This document shows positions 43,327 to 51,243 of a stretch of DNA of 64,000 bases, in pieces. Source of the stretch: Hymenobacter sp. GOD-10R (GTDB taxonomy: Bacteria; Bacteroidota; Bacteroidia; Cytophagales; Hymenobacteraceae); assembly GCF_035609205.1 (NCBI RefSeq), contig NZ_CP141184.1:6569501-6633500 (forward strand). Reading direction: 5' to 3'. The notes beneath the pieces were generated by a model. The model saw nothing but the letters and a program-made list of their open reading frames with translations. It was not told where the DNA came from and did no database searches. Each line of letters begins with the position of its first letter. Position 1 is the stretch's first letter. Position numbers and translations under genes: made by a program.

Positions 43327-44373
43327 ATGACCATGCGAAAATTATCCTTAACGCTGCTGGCGCTTGGTGCCCTAGCTATCCAAAGCACTTCGTACGCCGA
43401 CGGTCCTGCTAAGAACCTAGCGAAGCCGCGTGCGCCGAAAGCGGAGAAGAACACCAGCTTCCGCCCCGGCGAGCTGTGGTACGACACCGACGGCAACGTG
43501 ATTAACGCCCACGGCGGCGGCATTTTGCTGGTGGGCAAAATCTACTATTGGTACGGCGAGAAGCGCGCCCAGCACCAGGAAGAAGGCGTGAACGTGTACT
43601 CGTCGAAAGACCTCTACAACTGGAAGTACGAAGGCGTGGCCCTCACCCCGAGCTCCGACCCAGCGCACGACATTGCTGTGGGTTGCCTCATGGAGCGCCC
43701 CAAGGTGATCTACAACAAGAAGACTGGCAAGTACGTGATGTGGTTTCACTTGGAGCTGAAAGGCCAGGGCTACAAAGCCGCTCGCGCCGGCGTGGCCGTG
43801 GCCGACAAGCCCACGGGCCCGTTCAAGTACGTGAGCAGCTTCCGCCCCAACGGCAACATGTCGCGCGACATGGGCCTGTACGTGGACGACGATGGCACCG
43901 CTTACCACATCTACTCTTCCAAGGAAAACTACGACCTGCGCCTGGCTCGCCTCAACGACGACTACCTCACGCCGACTACCCAGGACAGCATGCTGTTCAG
44001 CAGGCACCGCGAGGCACCGGCGCTGTTCAAAAAGGACGGCAAGTACTACCTCATCACGAGCGGCTGCACTGGCTGGGCGCCCAACCAAGCTTCGCTCCAT
44101 GTAGCTAGCTCGCCCTTCGGCCCCTGGCAGCTAGTGGGCGACCCCATGTCCGGCCCCAACGCCAAACTCACCTTCGACGGGCAGTCGACCTACGTACTGC
44201 CGGTGCCGGGTAAAAAGGACGCCTTTATCTTTATGGCCGACCGCTGGAACCCCAAAGACCTCAAGGACAGCCGCCACCTGTGGTTGCCCGTGCAGTTTAA
44301 GGCGGGCCAGCCAACCATTGATTGGGTGCCCCAGTGGGACCTAGGTTTTTTCAACCAAATGGCGGCTAAATAG
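43327..44373 (+). CDS. GH43-family enzyme, exo-beta-1,3-galactanase-like
   Basis: A secreted 348-residue propeller enzyme with the signal MTMRKLSLTLLALGALAIQSTSYA. The motifs INAHGGGILLVGKIYYWYGE, MERPKVIYNKKTGKYVMWFH, NMSRDMGLYVDDDGTAYHIY and HREAPALFKKDGKYYLITSG are those of the GH43 branch that contains exo-beta-1,3-galactanases. In that branch the usual Asp base at the first blade is absent and NAHGGG stands there, as here. Galactan backbone trimming is therefore the best guess, with moderate certainty. First enzyme gene after the second SusC/D pair, 180 bases downstream of it. Confidence 0.85.
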   Translation: MTMRKLSLTLLALGALAIQSTSYADGPAKNLAKPRAPKAEKNTSFRPGELWYDTDGNVINAHGGGILLVGKIYYWYGEKRAQHQEEGVNVYSSKDLYNWKYEGVALTPSSDPAHDIAVGCLMERPKVIYNKKTGKYVMWFHLELKGQGYKAARAGVAVADKPTGPFKYVSSFRPNGNMSRDMGLYVDDDGTAYHIYSSKENYDLRLARLNDDYLTPTTQDSMLFSRHREAPALFKKDGKYYLITSGCTGWAPNQASLHVASSPFGPWQLVGDPMSGPNAKLTFDGQSTYVLPVPGKKDAFIFMADRWNPKDLKDSRHLWLPVQFKAGQPTIDWVPQWDLGFFNQMAAK

Positions 44374-44418
44374 CTCAGCCAATTATCCAGTAAGTAACCC
44401 ACCCAACGACCTTAGGCC

Positions 44419-46305
44419 GTGATATACAGAAATTTAGTAGGGGTGCTGCTGCTGAGTGGCCTAAGCCTGACGACGGGCCCCAACGCCCTGGCACAAACCA
44501 AAACTTCCACCGCGAAGCACACCTTCACCCTGGGTGACGAAAACTTCCTGCTCGACGGCAAGCCGTTCCAGATGATTTCGGGTGAGTTGCACTACCCACG
44601 CATTCCGCGAGAGGCGTGGCGGGCGCGCATGAAGGCCGCTAAGGCCATGGGCTTGAACACGATAGGAACTTACGTGTTCTGGAACGTACACGAGCCCCAG
44701 CCGGGCCAGTACAACTTCACGGGCAATAACGACATTACCGCCTTCGTGAAAATTGCCCAGGAGGAAGGCCTGTGGGTAATTATTCGGCCTAGTCCTTACG
44801 TGTGCGCCGAATGGGAATTTGGCGGCTACCCCTACTGGCTTCAGAAAGACAAAGATCTCAAAGTCAGAAGTATGGACCCGAAGTACCTAGCTGCGTACGG
44901 TCGGTACCTGAAGGAAGTAGCCAAGCAACTCGCGCCTTTGCAGGTAAACCACGGCGGCCCCGTGCTGATGGTGCAGGTGGAAAACGAGTACGGCTTCTAC
45001 TCCGACGATAAGAACTACCTAGCCCTCAACCGCAAGATGTTCCAGGATGCCGGCTTCGACGGCCTGCTCTACACCTGCGACCCCGGCGAGAAGGTGAAAG
45101 AGGGCCACTTAGAAGGCCTCTTGCCGGCCGTGAATGGCTGGGACGATCCGCGCAAGGTGAAGCAGCTGGTGCGCACCTACCACGGCGGCAAAGGCCCCTT
45201 CTACATCGCCGAGTGGTACCCCGCTTGGTTCGACTGGTGGGGCACGCCGCACCACACGGTGCCCGCTGAGAAGTACACGCCCCGCCTCGATTCGGTACTG
45301 GCGGCTGGTATCTCTATTAATATGTACATGTTCCACGGGGGCACCACCCGCGGCTTCATGAACGGAGCCAACTACAAGGGCGGCGACACCAAGTTTGAGC
45401 CCCAGATCAGCAGCTACGACTACGACGCGCCCCTGGACGAGGCCGGCAACCCCACGCCGAAGTTCATGGCTTTCCGCCAGGTAATCGAGAAGCACCTACC
45501 GGCGGGTACCAAGCTGCCCGCCGTGCCCGCCGCCAAACCCACCACGCGCATCCCCAGCATTACACTGACGCAGACCACGAGCCTAGCTAGCATGCTGCCC
45601 AAAGCCGTGGTAAGCGCTAAACCTCAGACGTTTGAAGACCTGAACCAAGACTACGGCTTTGTGCTCTACCGTACCACCCTCGCCGGGGGTCGCAAAGGCA
45701 CGTTGCAGCTCAAGGACCTACGCGACTACGCCGTAGTGATGGTGAACGGGCAGCGCGTGGCCGTGCTCGACCGCCGCAAGAACGAAGATCAAACCGAGCT
45801 GACCTTGCCCAAAGGTACCGTGACGCTCGATATTCTGGTGGAGAACCTAGGTCGCCTGAACTTCGGCCCTTTCCTAACCCAAAACCGCAAGGGCATCACC
45901 GAGCAGGTGACGTTTGCCGGCACGGAGGTCACCAATTGGCAGCACTTCCGCCTGCCTTTCGATGACATTTCCAAAATCAAAGCCTCCACGGCCAAGGTTG
46001 CCGCCGGCAGCAACGCCCCGGTCGTGCGCCGCGGCACCTTCACCCTCGACAAACCCGCTGATACCTACTTCGATATGAGCACTTGGGGCAAAGGCGTGGT
46101 GTGGATCAACGGCCACAACCTAGGTCGCTACTGGGAAGTGGGCCCTCAACAGACGCTCTACGTACCCGCCGAATGGTTGAAAAAAGGCCAAAACGAAGTA
46201 GCCGTGCTAGAGCTTCTGAAGCCCGAGCAAGACAAGCTAGCTGGCCTCGACAAGCCGATTCTGAGCGTGGTGAAAGCCGACGGCGAAGCCCGCCGCACGA
46301 ACTAA
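44419..46305 (+). CDS. GH35 beta-galactosidase
   Basis: A 628-residue secreted glycosidase releasing terminal beta-galactose. The start is a GTG at 44419, giving the signal NLVGVLLLSGLSLTTGPNALA. The TIM-barrel motifs are all present: GELHYPRIPREAW, GLNTIGTYVFWNVHEPQPG, RPSPYVCAEWEFGGYPYWL, the acid/base in VQVENEYGFY (Glu190) and the nucleophile in FYIAEWYPAWFDWWG (Glu265). INMYMFHGGTTRGFMNGAN follows. C-terminal beta domains (about 400-620) end with GVVWINGHNLGRYWEVGPQQ. It lies 45 bases after the GH43 gene, probably in the same transcript. Confidence 0.96.
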   Translation: MIYRNLVGVLLLSGLSLTTGPNALAQTKTSTAKHTFTLGDENFLLDGKPFQMISGELHYPRIPREAWRARMKAAKAMGLNTIGTYVFWNVHEPQPGQYNFTGNNDITAFVKIAQEEGLWVIIRPSPYVCAEWEFGGYPYWLQKDKDLKVRSMDPKYLAAYGRYLKEVAKQLAPLQVNHGGPVLMVQVENEYGFYSDDKNYLALNRKMFQDAGFDGLLYTCDPGEKVKEGHLEGLLPAVNGWDDPRKVKQLVRTYHGGKGPFYIAEWYPAWFDWWGTPHHTVPAEKYTPRLDSVLAAGISINMYMFHGGTTRGFMNGANYKGGDTKFEPQISSYDYDAPLDEAGNPTPKFMAFRQVIEKHLPAGTKLPAVPAAKPTTRIPSITLTQTTSLASMLPKAVVSAKPQTFEDLNQDYGFVLYRTTLAGGRKGTLQLKDLRDYAVVMVNGQRVAVLDRRKNEDQTELTLPKGTVTLDILVENLGRLNFGPFLTQNRKGITEQVTFAGTEVTNWQHFRLPFDDISKIKASTAKVAAGSNAPVVRRGTFTLDKPADTYFDMSTWGKGVVWINGHNLGRYWEVGPQQTLYVPAEWLKKGQNEVAVLELLKPEQDKLAGLDKPILSVVKADGEARRTN

Positions 46306-46322
46306 TAGCTGATTGCGCAGGT

Positions 46323-46508
46323 GGGGCGCCTCACCCCCGCTCCCTCTCCGAAAAGGAGAGGGGGGAGCCGAACGCAAGAAATTGGAAACGTTGAATGCTG
46401 AGTTTTAAGTCACGTTCCTAATTCAACATTTAACCCTTCGCACTCAGCACTTCAAACGAATGGCTCCCCCTCTCCTTTTCGGAGAGGGGGCCGGGGGTGA
46501 GGCGCCCC
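46323..46508. repeat. MITE-like inverted repeat with about 47-bp arms
   Basis: Arms at 46323-46369 and 46462-46508 are almost exact complements (outer GGGGCGCCTCACCCCCG, inner CTCTCCGAAAAGGAGAGG). The roughly 90-base interior carries a weaker complementary pair (GAATGCTGAGT / ACTCAGCA). No coding content. It fills the gap between the GH35 and DUF2264 genes. Confidence 0.8.
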
Positions 46509-46601
46509 GCCAGAACATTCCTTTTTGATCAAATCTTTCCCGTGCCAATTCCCACCCTTCTCCGTACTGCTGCAAGCAACTTTGCCCACCAAGGTGCCCG
46601 A

Positions 46602-48686
46602 ATGAGGTGCCCTGGCGTGGGCGGGGTTGTTGGCAGTACGCTACTAAGTGCTTTGCTGTTAAGCAGCAACCTAGGTCATGGCCAAACGCCCACGCCTGCT
46701 CTCACCTTCAACACCAACGTAGCGCGGCCAGCCACGCAGCTACCACCCTTCAAGCTCGACCAGCCCGACAAGCAACTCAGCCCCTACACGGGTATGACGC
46801 GCAAGCACTGGCAAGACGCGGCGCAGTACCTGCTCAGCGGAGCGTTCAGCTACATCCACAAGCTCGACGACCCGATGCAGTTTCCGAAGCAGCCCGGCAA
46901 GAGCTACCCGCGCAACGAAGGCCAGGTGCCAACGGAAAAGCTAGAGGGCCTGTGCCGCACGCTATTCATGGCCGCGCCGCTGCTGAAGGAAAACCCAGGA
47001 CTCACGCTCAACGGCATCAAGGTGGCCGACTACTACCGCCATCAGCTAGGTCGGCTGGTGGACCCCAGCAGCGACACCTACATCAAGCCCCGCGCCGCCA
47101 ACGGCGGACCTAGCCAGAACCTAGTGGAGTTTGGGGGCTTGTCGGTGGCGCTGTTCGCGGCGCCCGAAATCCTGTGGGACCCGCTGCCTGAAGCCACCAA
47201 GAAAACCCTGGCAGCCACCATGCTCAGCTACGGCGACGGCCCCACGGTGCCGCAGAACTGGCGCTACTTCAACATCTTCATTCTGAGCTTCTTCAAGAGC
47301 CGGGGCTACCAGGTGAATGAGAAGCTGATGGAGGAATACCTGCAAAAGCAACTGACCCACTACCGCGGCGAAGGCTGGTACCACGACGGCCCCGCCTACG
47401 ACTACTACAGCATGTGGGCCTTCGAGATGTACGGCCGCCTCTGGACGGAGTACTACGGCCGCGAGCATTATCCGCAAGTGGCCCAGCAGCTTACCGCCAA
47501 CTTTGCCCCGCTCAAGGACAACTACCCCTATATGTTCGGGCGCGACGGCAGCATGATTATGTGGGGGCGCAGCATTGCGTACCGGTTTGCGGCCGTGGTG
47601 CCGTTCCCGCTGATGGGCCTGAACCCCGAGCCGGGCACCAACTTCGGCTGGATGCGGCGCATTGCCTCGGGTGCCATGCTCCAATTCTTGCAAAACCCTG
47701 ACTTCTTGCAGGATAACATCCCAACCCTAGGTTTCTACGGCCCCTTTGACCCCGCGGTGCAGTCGTACAGCTGCCGAGGCAGCGTGTTCTGGCTCGCCAA
47801 GGCTTTTCTAGGGTTGCTGGTTCCGGCCAATAGCCCGTTCTGGACGGCTACCGAAAACGAAGGCGCCTGGGCTACCAAGGAGCTAGCCCCCGGCACCGTG
47901 TTCAACAAGTATGAGCCGGGCTCCAACATCTTGCTCACCGATTACCCCAACATCGGCGCAGCCGAAATCCGGGCGTGGTGCCACGTGCCCATCATCGGAG
48001 CGGGTGAGCCATTCCGGGGCAGCGAAAACTATAACCGCCTGAGCTACAACAGCGCTTTTCCGTGGCAAGCCGATGGCCCCAACGGCGAGGTTGCCATGAA
48101 CTACGTGTTCCGTAACGCGAAAAATGAGTGGGAAGCCCTGCGCCTTTTCACCTTCAAGCGCTTCGAGGACGGCGTGTACTACCGCGACGCGGAACTGGAA
48201 ACCGACAAAAACATCCGTCTGAGCCTAGCCGACGTGCCGCTGCCCAACGGCATTCTGCGCGTGGATAAGTACACCGGCACCGTGGGCACCGCCACGCGCC
48301 TAGGTCATTACGCCTTGCCGCAGCTTGGCAATCAACCCATTAAGCACGAAACGCGCAAGGTGCGCGGCCGCCAGGTTCACCTCATCAGCAACGGTGCTTA
48401 CGAGCTAGCCTTGGTACCGCTCAGCGGCTGGGAGAAAGTAGAAACCGTGGCGGCGCAGGGGCTACATCCCGTCAGCAACAACAGCACCGTGCTCGATGCC
48501 ACGGCTATGGTGGCCGATGGCAAGCCGCCCATCTACGCCACGCTCATGCTCTGGAAGAAAGCCGGCCAGAAATGGACGGATAATGAACTCGTACCGGTGA
48601 AGAAATTCACCTATTCCGCCCCAAACAACACCGTGCAGATCGACTTCGCCGATGGCGGCAAGAAGACAGTGCAATTCAAACAGTAA
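46602..48686 (+). CDS. Large DUF2264-domain protein
   Basis: A 694-residue secreted protein. The ATG at 46602 gives the signal GGVVGSTLLSALLLSSNLGHG; the frame open back to 46497 runs into the repeat element and was rejected. The first about 400 residues are the DUF2264 helical barrel (GLCRTLFMAAPLLKENPGL, QNLVEFGGLSVALFAAPEIL, NWRYFNIFILSFFKSRGY, HYRGEGWYHDGPAYDYYSMW, GRDGSMIMWGRSIAYRFAAV). The last about 280 are beta-rich, as in many (alpha/alpha)6 glycosidases with a C-terminal sandwich. A sugar-cleaving role, possibly on uronic acids, is inference from the neighbours. The paralogue at 25888 has only the barrel. Confidence 0.88.
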   Translation: MRCPGVGGVVGSTLLSALLLSSNLGHGQTPTPALTFNTNVARPATQLPPFKLDQPDKQLSPYTGMTRKHWQDAAQYLLSGAFSYIHKLDDPMQFPKQPGKSYPRNEGQVPTEKLEGLCRTLFMAAPLLKENPGLTLNGIKVADYYRHQLGRLVDPSSDTYIKPRAANGGPSQNLVEFGGLSVALFAAPEILWDPLPEATKKTLAATMLSYGDGPTVPQNWRYFNIFILSFFKSRGYQVNEKLMEEYLQKQLTHYRGEGWYHDGPAYDYYSMWAFEMYGRLWTEYYGREHYPQVAQQLTANFAPLKDNYPYMFGRDGSMIMWGRSIAYRFAAVVPFPLMGLNPEPGTNFGWMRRIASGAMLQFLQNPDFLQDNIPTLGFYGPFDPAVQSYSCRGSVFWLAKAFLGLLVPANSPFWTATENEGAWATKELAPGTVFNKYEPGSNILLTDYPNIGAAEIRAWCHVPIIGAGEPFRGSENYNRLSYNSAFPWQADGPNGEVAMNYVFRNAKNEWEALRLFTFKRFEDGVYYRDAELETDKNIRLSLADVPLPNGILRVDKYTGTVGTATRLGHYALPQLGNQPIKHETRKVRGRQVHLISNGAYELALVPLSGWEKVETVAAQGLHPVSNNSTVLDATAMVADGKPPIYATLMLWKKAGQKWTDNELVPVKKFTYSAPNNTVQIDFADGGKKTVQFKQ

Positions 48687-48960
48687 CAAGCGCTTGCCTC
48701 AACAAGCTGCGAAAAGCGCGGCACCGACAGCAGCCTTCGCGACTAGACCGATACTTTAGGGGAGTGCGGTCTGCACGCTGGGAAACAGAAGGGTTGCTGA
48801 CAAGCTAGCTCGACGGGAGTGGGAACTTGCCGGGCTAGCATCGGTGCCGCGTACGCGGTTTGCATGCTCCCTACTACACTGGGACACCCCTAATTGTTTT
48901 TCCGCTTGCAGAATGGTACTTACGTCTTCTGCAACCTAGCCTTATCACTCTACCCACCCA
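48687..48960. other. Intergenic region before the double GH43
   Basis: About 270 bases. It begins with the 10-bp palindrome CAAGCGCTTG (48687-48696), which shares the AAnCGnTT core of LacI-type sites but without longer arms. Nothing else recognisable; it may hold an internal promoter. Confidence 0.3.
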
Positions 48961-51102
48961 ATGACACGTTCTTTCTACCTGCTCCTAGCTTTACTCGTGG
49001 CCGTGGGCTTGACCACGCCTGTAGTCGGAGCCAATCCGCCGAAGACCAGCGCTTATTTGTTCGCGTACTTCACCGGCAACGACATCAAGGAGGAAGCCAT
49101 CCGCTTTGCGCTGAGTCCCGACGGCTACCACTACACGGCCCTGAATAGCAACCGGCCGGTGGTTAGCTCGGCGGCTATTAGCGAAACCGGCGGCGTGCGC
49201 GACCCCCACATCTTGCGCGGCCAGGACGGCAAGACGTTCTACATGGTGGCCACCGACATGATATCGGCCAAGGGCTGGAGCTCCAACCGCGGCATGGTGC
49301 TGCTCAAGTCCAACGACCTGATTAAATGGACTTCCAGCAAGATCAACTTTCAGAAGCGTTACGCTGGCCAAGAGAACCTGAAGCGGGTGTGGGCGCCGCA
49401 GACGATTTATGATGCCAAGGCCAAGAAGTACCTGGTGTACTTCTCCTTGCAACACGGCTCCGACCCCGACAAGATCTATTATGCCTACGCCAACAAAGAC
49501 TTCACGGACCTAGAAGGCGAGCCCAAGCAGCTGTTTTTCAGCCCCACCAACGGCTCGTGCATCGACGGTGACATCGTGGCCAAGGATGGCAAGTTCTATC
49601 TGTTTTTCAAGACGGAAGGCCAGGGCAACGGCATCAAAATCGCCGTATCGGACAAGCTGACTGAGGGCTACGTGCTGCGCGACAAGTACGTGCAGCAAAC
49701 GCCCAACCCCGTGGAAGGCGCCGGCACCTTCAAGCTCAACAACTCCGACGACTACATCCTGATGTACGACATGTACACCAGCGGCAAGTACCAGTTCACC
49801 CGCACCCGCGACTTGCAGAACTTCACGGTCGTCGACGACGATATCAGCATGAACTTCCACCCGCGCCACGGTACCGTGATGCCAATCACGGCGGCGGAAG
49901 CGACCCGGCTGGCCACGCGCTGGCTAACGCCTTCCGATGTGCTGATGACAGCCACGAACCCGGCCATCAAAAAGCTCAACACCTCGGTCGATAGCGCGGC
50001 GGGTAAGGTGGCCTTCCTAGCTATGCCGGGAACCAGCCTGCAATCCTTTGACCTTCAAATTAAAAACCCAGCTCTGCCTGTAACACCCAGTGGCCCCCAG
50101 AACTTCGCCAAGGGTCCCGTGACGTACACCGTCGGTCAGGGCGCCGCCAAGCGCAACTACCAAGTGAGCGTGACCGAAACCCACAACCCCGCACTGGCCG
50201 GCTACTACGCCGACCCAGACATTCTGTATTCGCAGAAGATGGGCAAGTTTTACCTCTACCCGACCAGCGACGGCTTCAATGGCTGGTCGGGCACCTACTT
50301 CAAGGCGTTTTCGTCGCCGGATTTGGTGAACTGGAAAGACGAGGGCGTAATTCTGGATTTGCCGAAAAACGTGAGCTGGGAGAAAACCCGGGCCTGGGCT
50401 CCAACGATGATTGAGCAAAAGACGGCTAGCGGATACAAGTACGCCTACTACTTCTGCGCAGGCGCTAAGATTGGGGTAGCGCTATCCGACAATCCGACTG
50501 GCCCTTTTGTGGACTCAGGCAAGCCCCTGCTCGATCAGCGGCCCGAGGGCGTGAAAGGCGGGCAGCAGATTGACCCCGCCGCATTCCGCGACCCCCAAAC
50601 CGGCAAGCTCTACCTGTACTGGGGCAACGGCTACATGGCCGGGGCCGAGTTGAATGACGACCTGGTGAGCCTCAAGCCCGGCACCACCCAGGTGATGACC
50701 CCCGACAAAACTTTCCGCGAGGGCGCCTACGTCTTTTTCCGCAACGGCAAGTACTACTTCCTGTGGAGCGAGGACGATACGCGCAGCCCCAACTACCAGG
50801 TGCGCTACGGCACCTCCGATACGCCGCTGGGCAAGATTACGGTACCGGCCAACAACTCGGTTATTGCCAAAGACCCCACCGTGGGCATCTACGGCACCGG
50901 CCACAACTCCGTCGTTCAGGTGCCGGGCCGCGACGAGTGGTACATCGTGTATCACCGTTTCACCTACCCTCAGGGCATCAAGATGGGCGGCGACGCGGGC
51001 TTCCACCGCGAAGTGTGCATCGACAAGCTGGAGTTCAACGCCGACGGCAGCCTCAAACCCGTGACGCCTACGCACGCCGGTATTCAGCCGGTGAAAAAGT
51101 AA
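48961..51102 (+). CDS. Double GH43 enzyme (two catalytic propellers in one chain)
   Basis: A secreted 713-residue protein with two GH43 modules. Module 1 (about 25-320) has YLFAYFTGNDIKEEAIRFAL, GVRDPHILRG (base), VWAPQTIYD, GSCIDGDIV and NPVEGAGTFKL (acid). A linker of about 70 residues (residues 340-405, including YTVGQGAAKRNYQVSV) is a small beta domain. Module 2 (about 407-705) has YYADPDILYS (base), AWAPTMIEQ, QQIDPAAFRD and FREGAYVFFRNGKYYFLWS (acid), and ends HREVCIDKLEFNADGSL. Both modules keep their acidic triads, so both may be active. Alpha-L-arabinofuranosidase is the likely activity for at least one. Module 1 resembles the single GH43 at 24904. Confidence 0.92.
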   Translation: MTRSFYLLLALLVAVGLTTPVVGANPPKTSAYLFAYFTGNDIKEEAIRFALSPDGYHYTALNSNRPVVSSAAISETGGVRDPHILRGQDGKTFYMVATDMISAKGWSSNRGMVLLKSNDLIKWTSSKINFQKRYAGQENLKRVWAPQTIYDAKAKKYLVYFSLQHGSDPDKIYYAYANKDFTDLEGEPKQLFFSPTNGSCIDGDIVAKDGKFYLFFKTEGQGNGIKIAVSDKLTEGYVLRDKYVQQTPNPVEGAGTFKLNNSDDYILMYDMYTSGKYQFTRTRDLQNFTVVDDDISMNFHPRHGTVMPITAAEATRLATRWLTPSDVLMTATNPAIKKLNTSVDSAAGKVAFLAMPGTSLQSFDLQIKNPALPVTPSGPQNFAKGPVTYTVGQGAAKRNYQVSVTETHNPALAGYYADPDILYSQKMGKFYLYPTSDGFNGWSGTYFKAFSSPDLVNWKDEGVILDLPKNVSWEKTRAWAPTMIEQKTASGYKYAYYFCAGAKIGVALSDNPTGPFVDSGKPLLDQRPEGVKGGQQIDPAAFRDPQTGKLYLYWGNGYMAGAELNDDLVSLKPGTTQVMTPDKTFREGAYVFFRNGKYYFLWSEDDTRSPNYQVRYGTSDTPLGKITVPANNSVIAKDPTVGIYGTGHNSVVQVPGRDEWYIVYHRFTYPQGIKMGGDAGFHREVCIDKLEFNADGSLKPVTPTHAGIQPVKK

Positions 51103-51122
51103 GCACGCCCCAAAACGCCGAC

Positions 51123-51169
51123 CTAGGTTCTGCGAAGCCGGAGCGCTTCTCCGGCTTCGCAGAACCTAG
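51123..51169. terminator. Hairpin between the GH43 and GH31 genes
   Basis: 21-bp perfect arms 51123-51143 and 51149-51169 (CTAGGTTCTGCGAAGCCGGA core) with a 5-base loop, ending in CTAGCTTTAT. It lies 20 bases after the stop of the double GH43. A further copy of the arm end (CGCAGAACCTAGGTC) is at 51208-51222. Confidence 0.65.
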
Positions 51170-51243
51170 CTTTATCTACTCCTTTGACGCCAAAGAGCTG
51201 CCTCACCGCAGAACCTAGGTCGAGAACTTCAACCCCCACCCTT

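Noticed and set aside
43417..44100. 227-residue minus-strand open frame
   Set aside because: Fully antisense to the GH43 gene at 43327, with a His/Val/Ala-rich low-complexity translation typical of shadows.
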